DNA of 64,000 nt from Paenibacillus xylanilyticus (GCF_013359935.1 NZ_JABMCB010000198.1:105451-169450), one strand, 5' to 3'; counted from the first letter of the stretch, positions 26,976-36,578 are shown. Notes: a model not told the origin generated them from the sequence alone. Translations and numbers: made by a program.

Positions 26976-29900
26976 GTGAACAAGAAATACATAAGCGGCT
27001 GTCTTGTCTTGTTAATGCTGTTCTGTGATTTGGGAATGCTGGTACGTCCGGCTGCTGCAGCACAAGTGAACGTGGCATTGAACAAACAGGTTACCGTCAG
27101 TGCGGAAGATCTGCAATACAATGGGAACAAGGAGTATGCCGTAGACGGTAACGCCGATACGAAGTGGAGTGCAGACAGCAGGAATGAAGCAGATCAGCCG
27201 CATTGGTTAATGGTTGATCTGGGAGGAACATATCAGGTGTCAGGAGCTGAGCTGACGTGGAAAGATCAAGGCCAAGTCGTGAAGTATCGTGTTGAAGTAT
27301 CATCAGATGCCATTCAATGGACAACAGGTGCTGATCAGACAGCAAACGAAACAGCCGAAGACATGGCGAAGGTGACTTTTCAGGCAGATGACGTGAGATA
27401 CGTGAAGGTAACCATTCCTTATTACGCTGGACCGGATTGGTGGCCAGGCATTGCCGAGCTGAAAGTCTGGGGACAGGAAGAGGGGCTTGAGCCAGAACAT
27501 ATTACTGCTTATTCTCCGATTAATATTTCCACCTTAATGGGTGTCGCACCGGTGATGCCTGCTGAAGTTCAGGCTCTTTATCAGAACGGAAAATCGGCAA
27601 ATATTCCGGTGGCATGGAATGAAATAGAACCTGCCCAGTATGCTTCCAGCGGAAGCTTCACCGTTACTGGTGCGGTATATGGAGCACTTATTCAGCCGGT
27701 GGCTAACGTACAGGTTGGGGGATACCGCGAAGATTTTATACGAGGGGTGGATATCTCAACGTTAACGGCAATCGAGGACAATGGCGGTAAATATCTGGAC
27801 AGCAATGGAGTGGAGAGAGACCTGCTCGACATTCTTAAGGACCGTGGTGTGAACTATGTTCGGCTCCGTCTGTGGAATGATCCACAGAAGTCAGGTGGCT
27901 ATAATGACAAGGCAGATGTAATCCGCTTAGCCAAGCGGGTGAAGGAAAAGGGGATGAAGATCCTGCTCGACTTCCATTATTCTGATGAATGGGCTCATCC
28001 AGGTCAGCAGCTTCGACCAAAAGCATGGGAGGACCTGTCTTTTGAAGAACTGAAGAAGGCCGTTTATGATTATACTGTCGAGGTAGTAGGCGACATGAAA
28101 GCAGCAGGTGCCATGCCAGACATGGTCCAGATCGGAAATGAAATTAACAGCGGTGTCCTTAACGGCTTGAACAGCAATGTGAATTTTGATGAAAATGTTG
28201 CGCTGCTGCAGAGCGGTGTAAATGGAGTGAGGGCCGTTGATGGGGGCGATCAGGTTGAGATCATGATCCATCTGGCTGAAGGCGGCAAACCGGAGATGTT
28301 TGACTGGTACTTCGGAGAAGTGGAGAAGCGCGGACTGGATTATGACATTATCGGGCTATCCTACTATCCGTTCTGGCACGGAACCTTCGCGGACGTACGA
28401 CAAACGATGAATAATGTCTCCGCCAAATATAAAAAAGAAGTCATCATTGCCGAGACTTCTTATCCATTCTCCTATAAAAATGGGGATGCTCATGGCAACA
28501 TTATTGGCAGTCCAGAAGCACTTCATGTGGGGGGCGCAACCTTCCCGGCAACTGTACAAGGGCAACATGACGCCATTGCCGGCATTATGGATCTGATTGC
28601 AGAAGTTCCTGATGGACGCGGAGCAGGGTTCTTCTACTGGGAACCGGCATGGATTGCGGCTAATGTGGGCTGGATTGCTTCAGAGGGTGACGCTTGGGAG
28701 AACCACGCGATGTTCGACTATGATGAATATCCTGCCAATGGAGGGTTCTCATTCGAAGGACGTGCCTTGGAATCACTGGACGTGTACAAACGGGGCATGG
28801 AATCTGTGCCGGCAGATCGTCAGCAATTATGGGCTGCCATTAAACGTGCAAGTGAATTGGTGGCATCGGATTTTACACCAGCCAGTTGGCCAATGCTGGA
28901 ACCAGCCATTCAGGCAGCGGATCGCGTGTACCAGCGAGCTTACACTTCGGAGGTTCTGACACAACAAGAGGCAGATACAGCAGCAGCAGCACTCGAAGCC
29001 GTCATGCAGCAGCTTGAAGTCATTCCTGCCGTTCGGAAGGCGCTTGAAGTTAAAATCGCAGAAGCAGGGACATTCCATGAAGCGGATTGGTCACCGGCAA
29101 CATGGACTGTTTTTAGTAAAGCACTCGCCAAGGCGAAACAGATTCTGGCCGATCCAAGAGCTACCCAGACCGAAGTGGACAAAGCAGTTGCAAGTTTGGA
29201 CAAAGCCATTCAGGGATTATCTGATGTAGACAAAACCATGTTGGTACAGCTCATAGAAGAGGATCAGCAGCGGAGCGAATCTTCGTATACTTATCGGAGC
29301 TGGAACGTTTTGCAAACTGCTCTGCAGGCAGCCATTGTCGTGAGAGACAAGCCGGATGCAGTACAGGCTGAAGTCAATCAGGCTCTGGAACAGCTTCAAC
29401 AAGCTGGTCGCAACCTTGTTCTGCTGGAAGCTTTAACAACTGGCAAGACAGCAACGGCTTCCTCAAGTGCAGGTACGGGCGGCGGACAGGACAACTCACC
29501 AAACGGAGCCATTGACAGCAATCCCAATACGTCCTGGGGAACGGATCAAAGTGTGGACAGTTGGTGGCAAGTAGACCTCGGAACCGTTGCGAATATCCGC
29601 AAGTTCGAAATGTCCATGTGGAGTGGCGGCATCAAATACAGAATCGAAGTGTCTAAGGATAATCAAAACTATGTCACGGTTGTTGATACAACAAGTGACG
29701 TCGTTGTTTCCACCAGTCCAAGACACATTCTGCCAGAGGGTACACAGGCGCGTTATATTCGGGTTACCGTTACAGCTGGCTCAACATGGGTGGGATTCAT
29801 GGATTTTGAAGCATATGGCACATTCCCCGCGGACAAATCGGTTCTCCAGACCACCGTGGATTCAGCTTCGAAACTGCAGCAAAATCAATATACGGCCGCA

Positions 29901-31304
29901 AGCTGGAGCAAATTGGCGGAGGCGCTCGCTGCAGCCAAACAATGGATTGACGATATAGAAGCTTCTGTTCAGGACATAAGTCATGCTGACTCATCGTTAA
30001 AAGAGGCAATACGTCAGTTGGTGCGGCAAGAGACAGTCCCTGGACCTTCACAACCAAGTCAACCATCACAGCCATCATCTACTGAAAGTCCTGCTGTTAT
30101 TGAACCTGCACCGGAAACGGAAAACCAGACAGTAGGTAGTTCGAACCTAGTCAAAGGAACTTTGACCGGGGATCAACATTACGCCATTCAACCCGATGCG
30201 CAGCAATGGATTCAATGGGGCAAAGAATTGAAAGCAGGAAATAAACAGCTGCAGCTGATTGCTGACGTTCCCAGCACATTCAAGGCTGTGACGTTCCATG
30301 TGCCTGCGAGTTCATTGGCAGCCTGGATTCAAACGCAGGAGGTTCAGTCACTGGAGCTGACTGTTGATCATACATCGGTACGTATACCGGTGAAATCACT
30401 GCAGGGGATCGATGCTGCTGCCAAAACAATTGATGTTGTAGTATCGAAAGGTTCCACAGAGAATTTATCCGAAACACAAAAAGCAGCCATCGGTAATTAT
30501 CCCGTTATCAACGTCAATCTGTTGGTGGATGGTGAAGTATTACCATGGAATGATCGGACCATTGAAATCGTATTCTCAGATACAGGTAAACCCAAGTCAG
30601 AACATACTGTTCTCATTGTGCAATCCATATTGCCAGATGGTCATATGAAACCAGTCACGTATTCCAAATATGATGAGACTGCTGGGGGAATGATCTTCAA
30701 GCCCCTTCAATCCGGTTCATTTGTTGTAACTGAGGTTCAGATACCTCTAAAAGATATACAGACCCATTCATGGGCAGTAAATGAAGTAAAGAATTTGTAT
30801 GGAAAAGGGATTATCTCAGGGATGTCCGAGAACCGTTTCGATCCGCTGGGAGAACTGACAAGAGGGCAATTCTTGCATATGGTCATTCAAGGGATTGGCA
30901 GCGCTCATATGCCAAACGCAACCCAATCTTTGCTGAGTGATGTGCCAGAAGGACAATGGTATTCCGCGTCGATCCGTCTTGGATTGGAGATGAACATCAT
31001 TCAGGGACGTGCCAATGGATCCTTTGGAGTCCATGATCTTATTACGCGTGAAGAAATGGCAGTGATACTTGATCGTGCAGTTCAAGCTGCCAAACAGGGT
31101 GGAGATTCAGGCCCAATTTCAGTCGCTGGTGCTGAGTTCAGGGATAACGAACATATCGCAGATTATGCGAAGCAGGCTGTGTCCTCCATGCAGCAGCTAG
31201 GTTTGTTGAAGGGAATGAGCGACGGAACCTTCGCACCAAAACAGACGGCTAACCGTGCTCAAGGTGCAGTTGCCGTTGCTAGAATGATGGAACAGCTGTA
31301 TTGA
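26976..31304 (+). CDS. S-layer-anchored GH53 endo-beta-1,4-galactanase, multidomain
   Basis: 1442 residues. Signal peptide (1-29); F5/8 type C (discoidin-like) carbohydrate-binding domain (about 30-168); bacterial Ig-like segment (175-250); GH53 catalytic domain (about 250-610) with FIRGVDISTLTAIEDNGG, the likely acid/base Glu389 in QIGNEINSG and nucleophile Glu493 in IIAETSYP; FIVAR-type helical repeats (about 615-815); a second F5/8 C domain (820-948); another FIVAR repeat; a Pro/Ser/Gln linker; and three SLH domains (1258-1442). It should cleave arabinogalactan side chains of pectin while bound to the cell wall through SLH. Monocistronic, start behind AAAGGGGGAG. Confidence 0.95.
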   Translation: MNKKYISGCLVLLMLFCDLGMLVRPAAAAQVNVALNKQVTVSAEDLQYNGNKEYAVDGNADTKWSADSRNEADQPHWLMVDLGGTYQVSGAELTWKDQGQVVKYRVEVSSDAIQWTTGADQTANETAEDMAKVTFQADDVRYVKVTIPYYAGPDWWPGIAELKVWGQEEGLEPEHITAYSPINISTLMGVAPVMPAEVQALYQNGKSANIPVAWNEIEPAQYASSGSFTVTGAVYGALIQPVANVQVGGYREDFIRGVDISTLTAIEDNGGKYLDSNGVERDLLDILKDRGVNYVRLRLWNDPQKSGGYNDKADVIRLAKRVKEKGMKILLDFHYSDEWAHPGQQLRPKAWEDLSFEELKKAVYDYTVEVVGDMKAAGAMPDMVQIGNEINSGVLNGLNSNVNFDENVALLQSGVNGVRAVDGGDQVEIMIHLAEGGKPEMFDWYFGEVEKRGLDYDIIGLSYYPFWHGTFADVRQTMNNVSAKYKKEVIIAETSYPFSYKNGDAHGNIIGSPEALHVGGATFPATVQGQHDAIAGIMDLIAEVPDGRGAGFFYWEPAWIAANVGWIASEGDAWENHAMFDYDEYPANGGFSFEGRALESLDVYKRGMESVPADRQQLWAAIKRASELVASDFTPASWPMLEPAIQAADRVYQRAYTSEVLTQQEADTAAAALEAVMQQLEVIPAVRKALEVKIAEAGTFHEADWSPATWTVFSKALAKAKQILADPRATQTEVDKAVASLDKAIQGLSDVDKTMLVQLIEEDQQRSESSYTYRSWNVLQTALQAAIVVRDKPDAVQAEVNQALEQLQQAGRNLVLLEALTTGKTATASSSAGTGGGQDNSPNGAIDSNPNTSWGTDQSVDSWWQVDLGTVANIRKFEMSMWSGGIKYRIEVSKDNQNYVTVVDTTSDVVVSTSPRHILPEGTQARYIRVTVTAGSTWVGFMDFEAYGTFPADKSVLQTTVDSASKLQQNQYTAASWSKLAEALAAAKQWIDDIEASVQDISHADSSLKEAIRQLVRQETVPGPSQPSQPSQPSSTESPAVIEPAPETENQTVGSSNLVKGTLTGDQHYAIQPDAQQWIQWGKELKAGNKQLQLIADVPSTFKAVTFHVPASSLAAWIQTQEVQSLELTVDHTSVRIPVKSLQGIDAAAKTIDVVVSKGSTENLSETQKAAIGNYPVINVNLLVDGEVLPWNDRTIEIVFSDTGKPKSEHTVLIVQSILPDGHMKPVTYSKYDETAGGMIFKPLQSGSFVVTEVQIPLKDIQTHSWAVNEVKNLYGKGIISGMSENRFDPLGELTRGQFLHMVIQGIGSAHMPNATQSLLSDVPEGQWYSASIRLGLEMNIIQGRANGSFGVHDLITREEMAVILDRAVQAAKQGGDSGPISVAGAEFRDNEHIADYAKQAVSSMQQLGLLKGMSDGTFAPKQTANRAQGAVAVARMMEQLY

Positions 31305-31320
31305 AACAGGTAGATTAGTG

Positions 31321-31367
31321 AGTTGGAGGGTTGAGCCATATATAGGCTGGACCTCCAACTTTTTTTT
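31321..31367 (+). terminator. intrinsic terminator after the galactanase gene
   Basis: AGTTGGAGG pairs with CCTCCAACT, with inner AGCC/GGCT, followed by seven to eight T. Confidence 0.92.
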
Positions 31368-31384
31368 CAGAACGAACATTAATC

Positions 31385-31439
31385 TGGACAAGATGAAAAT
31401 AATTCTGCTATGATTCAAATGATAATGATTCCCATTATC
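31385..31439 (+). promoter_or_regulatory. promoter with downstream Fur box
   Basis: TGGACA (31385-31390), 18 bp, TATGAT (31409-31414), then the Fur-type inverted repeat GATAATGATTCCCATTATC (31421-31439) at the transcription start. It differs from the 19-bp consensus only in the three central bases. Confidence 0.8.
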
Positions 31440-31466
31440 AAATAATGTGATTTTTGGGGGGCCATC

Positions 31467-32489
31467 ATGTTTAAGTTCAGATTCAGATCCACTCTATCGT
31501 TATGCACTTTGTTTCTTGTCTGTGTTCTTGTTCTTGCCGGGTGCGGCAGTGCGGAGACAGCAAATCATGAAACAGGAAGCGGCAGCGGACAGACAACAGA
31601 AAATAATGGCAGTGCCGGAAATGGTAATGCATCCGAGGGATCAAGTGAAAACGAAACACGTATCTACAAAACAGCCAAAGGCGACATTACCATTCCCGCG
31701 CATCCGCAGCGTATCGTAACGGATTATTATGGCGGCGAGATTTTGTCGGTGGGAGGCAACCTGATTGGTGTGGAGCCAAGTGCCTTTGAAAATCCGTTTA
31801 TTAAGGAACAGCTGAAGAATACGACGGATGTTGGTTATCCGGTGAATGTAGAGAAGACGCTGGAATTGCAGCCCGATCTGATTGTGGTGATGTACGATGA
31901 TAATTATGAAGAGTTGTCCAAAATTGCTCCAACGGTGCATATTCCCTACGGAACAGCAACGGACATTTACAAGACTGTGGAGCTGTTCGGTGACCTGATT
32001 GGTGAGAAGGAGCAAGCTGAAGCATTTATTGCCGCCTATGAGAAAAAGGCTGAAGAAGGACGCGAGAAGCTGAAAGGCATTGTCGACGAGAATACAACTG
32101 TAGGACTATATGAACTGACCGACAAAGGAGATCTCTGGACATTTGGAGACAACGCAGGCCGTGGCGGACAAGCCGTATACAATGCGTTGAAGCTGAAAAT
32201 GCCAAGTAAAATCAGCAATGACAACCAGACTGTGCAATTATCTCTTGAAGTGCTGCCGGAGTATGCCGCAGATTATATGTTTATGACGGTATACGATCCT
32301 GAGAAAAAGGGAGATGCATTGAAGGAATTCAAACAATCGAAGGTGTGGAATGGCTTGGAGGCAGTGAAGAATCAACGCTTCTTCGAAAATGATTTTGATA
32401 CGTTCTATCGCTATGACCCGATTGCCATTACAGCACAGATTGACCTTTTCGTGGATCTAATCACCAAGAGTGCACAAGCCAATAATTAA
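31467..32489 (+). CDS. iron-siderophore ABC transporter substrate-binding lipoprotein
   Basis: 340 residues with a lipoprotein signal (lipobox VLAGC), a Gly/Ser/Asn-rich spacer, and a periplasmic-binding-protein fold of the FecB/FhuD/TroA class (HPQRIVTDYYGGEILSVGGN, KTLELQPDLIVVMYDD). It captures ferric siderophores at the outer face of the membrane for uptake. The Fur box at its promoter supports iron control. No permease or ATPase gene is adjacent, so it must work with a transporter encoded elsewhere. Confidence 0.93.
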   Translation: MFKFRFRSTLSLCTLFLVCVLVLAGCGSAETANHETGSGSGQTTENNGSAGNGNASEGSSENETRIYKTAKGDITIPAHPQRIVTDYYGGEILSVGGNLIGVEPSAFENPFIKEQLKNTTDVGYPVNVEKTLELQPDLIVVMYDDNYEELSKIAPTVHIPYGTATDIYKTVELFGDLIGEKEQAEAFIAAYEKKAEEGREKLKGIVDENTTVGLYELTDKGDLWTFGDNAGRGGQAVYNALKLKMPSKISNDNQTVQLSLEVLPEYAADYMFMTVYDPEKKGDALKEFKQSKVWNGLEAVKNQRFFENDFDTFYRYDPIAITAQIDLFVDLITKSAQANN

Positions 32490-32508
32490 GCAAATAAACG
32501 AAATTCAG

Positions 32509-32549
32509 ACCTGTCTTAAGGCTATGGCCAAGAGACGGTTTTTTTTTTT
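32509..32549 (+). terminator. probable terminator after the siderophore-binding gene
   Basis: Imperfect stem around GGCTATGGCC with outer CCTGTCTT/AAGAGACGG pairing, followed by eleven T. Confidence 0.6.
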
Positions 32550-32579
32550 GATAGCAAAAAAATATTAAAGAAATCATTA

Positions 32580-32644
32580 ATGTCATATTGACATTATCAA
32601 AAACGTTTGTTATCATTTCGATAATATCATAATGACATTATCAA
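32580..32644 (+). promoter_or_regulatory. promoter with two palindromes sharing TGACATTATCAA
   Basis: TTGACA (32588-32593), 17 bp, TATCAT (32611-32616). ATGTCA-TAT-TGACAT (32580-32594) covers the -35; a 23-bp palindrome, GATAATATCAT-A-ATGACATTATC with one mismatch (32620-32642), covers the expected start. The 12-mer TGACATTATCAA is repeated exactly at 32589 and 32633, 44 bp (about four turns) apart. This suggests cooperative binding of a dimeric repressor on one helix face. Confidence 0.7.
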
Positions 32645-32661
32645 GAAATGGGGAATGAGCG

Positions 32662-33702
32662 ATGTTTGGATTCCGATTCGTGAAGTTTCAGCCCAGTGAA
32701 TATGTAATGAAAATTAAAAACGGGAAGGTACAGCGAGAGGGTGTGGGATTGTCCTTTTACTACTACGAGCCAACAACTTCGGTTGTTGTACTGCCCGTAT
32801 CTTCCGTGGATGTTCCTTTTATGTTCGAAGAAATTACGGCTGACTATCAAACAGTGACGGTTCAGGGCCAATTGAGCTACCGCATTGTGGATTACCTGAA
32901 AATTACGCAAAGTTTGAATTACACGTACAATTTACGCAAGAACAAGTATATTTCTGACGATCCCGGCAAGCTGGACCAACGCGTGATAACGACAGCCAAA
33001 GTATTGACCAAAAAGCATTTGGAACAGATGCCCCTCAAGGAGGCCATTCAATCCAGCGAACGGCTCGCAAGCAGCATGAAGCGTGAAGTGGTGCAAAGTG
33101 AGGAGCTGGAGAAACTGGGAGTGGAGCTGATGAGTTTATCCATTCTTGCCATTCTGCCAAACAAGGAAACGATGCGGGCGCTGGAGGCGCAGGCACGCGA
33201 AGAAATTTTACGTCAGGCGGATGAAGCATTATATGTGCGCCGGAATGCCTCCATTGAGCAGGAGCGTCGAGTGAAGGAAAACGAACTCAATACGGAAATT
33301 GCCGTAGAAACGAAAAAGCAGCAAATCAGAGAAACACAATTGCAGGCAGAGCGCTCGGTCAAACAGAAAGAGAATGAAATGGAGCAGGAGCAGCTTGAAT
33401 TCAACACGGCCATGGAGGAGCGGAAACAGCAGCTCATCGAATTGACGATCGCCAATCACAATGCCGAAGCTGATGCGAAAGCCTATGAAATTGCTGCGGT
33501 CATGAAATCATTGCAGGAGGTGGAACCAAATGTGCTTCAGGCGATGGCCAACATGGGGATGAATTCGGATAAACTGATTGCTCTGGCGTTCCAGGAACTG
33601 GCTGAGAACGCGGGCAAAATTGGTCAGCTCAACATCTCACCTGATTTGTTGCAAGGATTAATGTCTGCACCAGCCAGAGAACAGGGAGGTCGATCACGAT
33701 GA
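32662..33702 (+). CDS. SPFH/band-7 domain protein
   Basis: 346 residues. The N-terminal half is an SPFH (stomatin/prohibitin/flotillin) domain (about 1-165) with TVTVQGQLSYRIVDYLK and LEKLGVELMSLSILAILP; residues 175-275 form a charged coiled coil (Glu/Gln/Arg/Lys-rich); the C-terminus is helical. Unlike flotillins it has no obvious membrane helix, so it may be cytoplasmic or peripheral. Its stop overlaps the start of an NAD-kinase-like gene, which points to a shared function. The role is not known to me. Confidence 0.85.
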   Translation: MFGFRFVKFQPSEYVMKIKNGKVQREGVGLSFYYYEPTTSVVVLPVSSVDVPFMFEEITADYQTVTVQGQLSYRIVDYLKITQSLNYTYNLRKNKYISDDPGKLDQRVITTAKVLTKKHLEQMPLKEAIQSSERLASSMKREVVQSEELEKLGVELMSLSILAILPNKETMRALEAQAREEILRQADEALYVRRNASIEQERRVKENELNTEIAVETKKQQIRETQLQAERSVKQKENEMEQEQLEFNTAMEERKQQLIELTIANHNAEADAKAYEIAAVMKSLQEVEPNVLQAMANMGMNSDKLIALAFQELAENAGKIGQLNISPDLLQGLMSAPAREQGGRSR

Positions 33703-34724
33703 GACTAGGGCAAACAAGTAAGTCCTCGCGCATACAACATGCTGACCAAAACCATCTAGGCGATAGCAAACTCATTTTGGTGAAACGTAAAACAAGACTG
33801 GAAGAACTGGTAGTTCGTTATAACACTGTACAACAAGCCCAATTTTATATCGAACGTCTTGGTGCTGATTTTAGCGATTATATGGAGGAGGATCGACGTT
33901 ATCGGCATTCCGTGCAGCAGGCTCAGCATCAGCTGAGTCAGCTCGGCCGGGTGCAGACCATTGATCGGGAACATGTGCCCAATTTTATATTTGGAGAACA
34001 GGACATCGTTGTGGTAGTAGGACAGGATGGACTTGTGGCGAATACGCTGAAATATGTAACAGAGCAGCCGCTCATCGGCGTGAATCCTGACCCCATGCGT
34101 TGGGATGGAGTACTGCTTCCATTTACCGTGGAGGATCTGAAGATGATCATACCGGATGTTATACGAAAGCAGCGTTCCCTGAGAGAAGTGACACTGGCGA
34201 AAGTGGAACTGAATGACGGACAATTTCTCTATGGAGTTAATGATTTGTTTATCGGACGGAAGACGCATGTATCTGCCCGTTATGAAGTTCGTCTCGGTTC
34301 ATCGGTAGAACAGCAGTCATCCAGCGGTGTGATTGTATCTACCGGTTTGGGTGCGACGGGCTGGTTCAAGAGTGTGCTGGCTGGTGCAGCCGGCATTGTC
34401 GGCTCCGAGGCATGGAAGCATATGCACATAAATGAAGATGGCAACTCGGTGAGTGCCATTACTCATGAACATAGAATGGAGAACTTTGGATGGGATTCCC
34501 CTTATTTGTACTTTACGGTTCGAGAACCGTTTCCCAGCCGGACAACAGCGGTCAACCTGGTATTCGGAAAGGTTCATCAGAAGCAGCCTCTGCGGATTGT
34601 ATCACAGATGCCGGAAGACGGAGTCATTTTCAGTGATGGGGTAGAACAGGACTTTCTTGAATTTAATTCCGGAGTGGAGGCCACCATTGGACTTGCAGAG
34701 AAACGAGGACGTCTCGTCGTCTGA
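33699..34724 (+). CDS. NAD-kinase-like protein coupled to SPFH
   Basis: 341 residues. The central and C-terminal parts look like the NAD kinase fold: the diphosphate loop that is GGDG in NAD kinases reads GQDG (108-111), followed by GVNPDPMRWDG; YGVNDLFIG matches the NE/ND motif, and SSSGVIVSTGLGATGW matches the GSG-STPTGSTAY region. The first 95 residues are an extra helical segment not found in housekeeping NAD kinases. It could phosphorylate NAD or another nucleotide, or only bind it. It starts inside the SPFH stop (ATGA). Confidence 0.8.
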   Translation: MRLGQTSKSSRIQHADQNHLGDSKLILVKRKTRLEELVVRYNTVQQAQFYIERLGADFSDYMEEDRRYRHSVQQAQHQLSQLGRVQTIDREHVPNFIFGEQDIVVVVGQDGLVANTLKYVTEQPLIGVNPDPMRWDGVLLPFTVEDLKMIIPDVIRKQRSLREVTLAKVELNDGQFLYGVNDLFIGRKTHVSARYEVRLGSSVEQQSSSGVIVSTGLGATGWFKSVLAGAAGIVGSEAWKHMHINEDGNSVSAITHEHRMENFGWDSPYLYFTVREPFPSRTTAVNLVFGKVHQKQPLRIVSQMPEDGVIFSDGVEQDFLEFNSGVEATIGLAEKRGRLVV

Positions 34725-34807
34725 CCCTTTATTTCCGTGCCATTTCCGTCTAGAATGGGTAACTAGATGTGAACAGGGCATCCTGGTGCGGAAAGAGAGG
34801 TTATACA

Positions 34808-35518
34808 ATGCAATCGATATTGTTGGTTGAAGATGATGCCAAGCTCGCAGGCTTACTGTCATCGTATCTCAACCGAAATGGATTCCAGGTACATGTCGTG
34901 GAGGAGTTCCGCCATGTACTGGATGAATTTTTGAAGACCGGTGCGGATCTGGTCCTTATGGATGTGAACCTTCCACAATATGATGGATACTATTGGTGCA
35001 GGCAGATCCGTACGCATTCCATATGTCCCATCTTATTTATTTCAGCACGTGACAGCGGTATGGATCAGGTTATGGCGCTGGAACACGGTGCGGATGATTA
35101 TATTACCAAACCTTTTCAATACGAGGTGGTTTTAGCCAAGGTGCGAAGCCATCTGCGCAGGGCGTATGGCACGTATGCTGCAGCACAGCAAGAGTTAAAA
35201 GTGAGAAATGGACCCATGGTGCTCTACCCCGAAAGGTTTGTACTTGAACTTCATCATCTAACTGTGGAGCTGACCCAGAAAGAATCTGTCCTGGTTGAAG
35301 CATTGATGAGCAAGGCTGGGCGTGTGGTTGGCCGCGAACGTTTGCTTGATCTGATGTGGGAGGATCAGCACTTTATCGATGATAATACATTGAATGTGTA
35401 TATAACCCGTGTTCGTCGCAAGCTGAAGGATCTGGGTGCAGAGGATTTGCTGGAGACGGTGCGGGGAGCGGGCTACCGTTTACTCGATCTGGGGACGGCT
35501 GCTCAGGAGGGACTGTAA
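34808..35518 (+). CDS. BceR-like response regulator
   Basis: 236 residues from ATG 34808 (AGAGAGG upstream). Receiver domain (VEDDAK, phospho-acceptor Asp in LVLMDVNLPQYDGYYW, ITKPF lysine) and OmpR-type winged helix ending ETVRGAGYRLLDL. The following kinase and the BceAB-like transporter downstream make this a Bce module, which senses cell-wall-active peptide antibiotics and switches on its own transporter. The kinase start is directly adjacent (TAAATG). Confidence 0.92.
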   Translation: MQSILLVEDDAKLAGLLSSYLNRNGFQVHVVEEFRHVLDEFLKTGADLVLMDVNLPQYDGYYWCRQIRTHSICPILFISARDSGMDQVMALEHGADDYITKPFQYEVVLAKVRSHLRRAYGTYAAAQQELKVRNGPMVLYPERFVLELHHLTVELTQKESVLVEALMSKAGRVVGRERLLDLMWEDQHFIDDNTLNVYITRVRRKLKDLGAEDLLETVRGAGYRLLDLGTAAQEGL

Positions 35519-36508
35519 ATGAGACTTTTCTTCAGAGACCAGTTACCCCTGATTGGTTTCTATTTGCTTCAGATGCTGATAGTCCCTTCAGTATACTGGC
35601 TTTCGGGCGAAGCTCGTCCTATTAGTATTGTCTTGTACGGCATGTTGATCAGTACGGTTATCTTCGTCGTGTACCTGTTTGTGCGTTATGCTCAGCTTCA
35701 TCATGTCTACCGCGCACTGCACGAGCCAAAGCAGCTGGTCAGGGAACCTTTTCAGCCGCTGGGTCATGCTCCAATGGCAGAAGCCATTAAAGGGTTAATC
35801 CATGAACAAGAACGAAATCGACAGCAAGAGCTGGGTGAACTGCGTACTCGAAACGAGCAGCAGGTCGTTTTTATGAATCGCTGGGTTCATCAGATGAAGA
35901 CGCCATTGTCAATCATTCAATTAACACTGGAGGATGTGGAGGATCAGACAGCTGGAAGCATTCAGGATGAACTGGACAAAATGCGCAAAGGGCTGGAGAT
36001 GGTTCTTCATTCTTCCAGATTAGAGCAGTTTGAAGGAGACTTTCGTGTAGAGCGTCTCTCTCTTGGTGAAGTGATCCGAGGAAGTATTGCTGAAAATCGT
36101 CGCCTGTTTATTCGCAAAGGCATCACACCGGACATCCGAATTGAAGGCGATCTCCACATATACAGTGATGCCAAATGGCTGCGTTTTATGTTTACCCAAA
36201 TCTTGACGAATGCCGTTAACTACTCGGACAGCAGATCTGGCAAAAAGGTCATTATGACCGCATACGTTCAGGGAGACCGCACCATTTTGGATGTTCAGGA
36301 TGAAGGAATTGGCATATCAGCGGAAGACATTCATCGAGTGTTTAATCCTTACTTCACAGGGGAGAGGGGAAGACAGTATCATGAATCCACCGGCATGGGG
36401 CTATATCTTGTCCGCGAGATCAGTGCACGTCTGGGGAACCAGGTTGAACTATTCTCCAAACTAGACGAAGGAACGCTGGTCCGCTTCAGTTGGATGAATC
36501 AAAAGTAA
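35519..36508 (+). CDS. BceS-like intramembrane-sensing histidine kinase
   Basis: 329 residues. Two close membrane helices (about 10-30 and 36-58) with almost no extracellular loop, the hallmark of intramembrane-sensing kinases; no HAMP. The phospho-acceptor histidine is in WVHQMKTPLSIIQL, and the ATPase boxes are TQILTNAVNYSD, DEGIGIS and TGMGLYLVREI. Such kinases read signal from the BceAB transporter itself, encoded 650 bp downstream. A terminator follows the gene. Confidence 0.92.
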   Translation: MRLFFRDQLPLIGFYLLQMLIVPSVYWLSGEARPISIVLYGMLISTVIFVVYLFVRYAQLHHVYRALHEPKQLVREPFQPLGHAPMAEAIKGLIHEQERNRQQELGELRTRNEQQVVFMNRWVHQMKTPLSIIQLTLEDVEDQTAGSIQDELDKMRKGLEMVLHSSRLEQFEGDFRVERLSLGEVIRGSIAENRRLFIRKGITPDIRIEGDLHIYSDAKWLRFMFTQILTNAVNYSDSRSGKKVIMTAYVQGDRTILDVQDEGIGISAEDIHRVFNPYFTGERGRQYHESTGMGLYLVREISARLGNQVELFSKLDEGTLVRFSWMNQK

Positions 36509-36578
36509 GAGCACTATGCCAGTTGGCAGTAAAAAAGGGCAGTATTGTAATTCGGAATCAGATGTTTATGTGTGTGAT

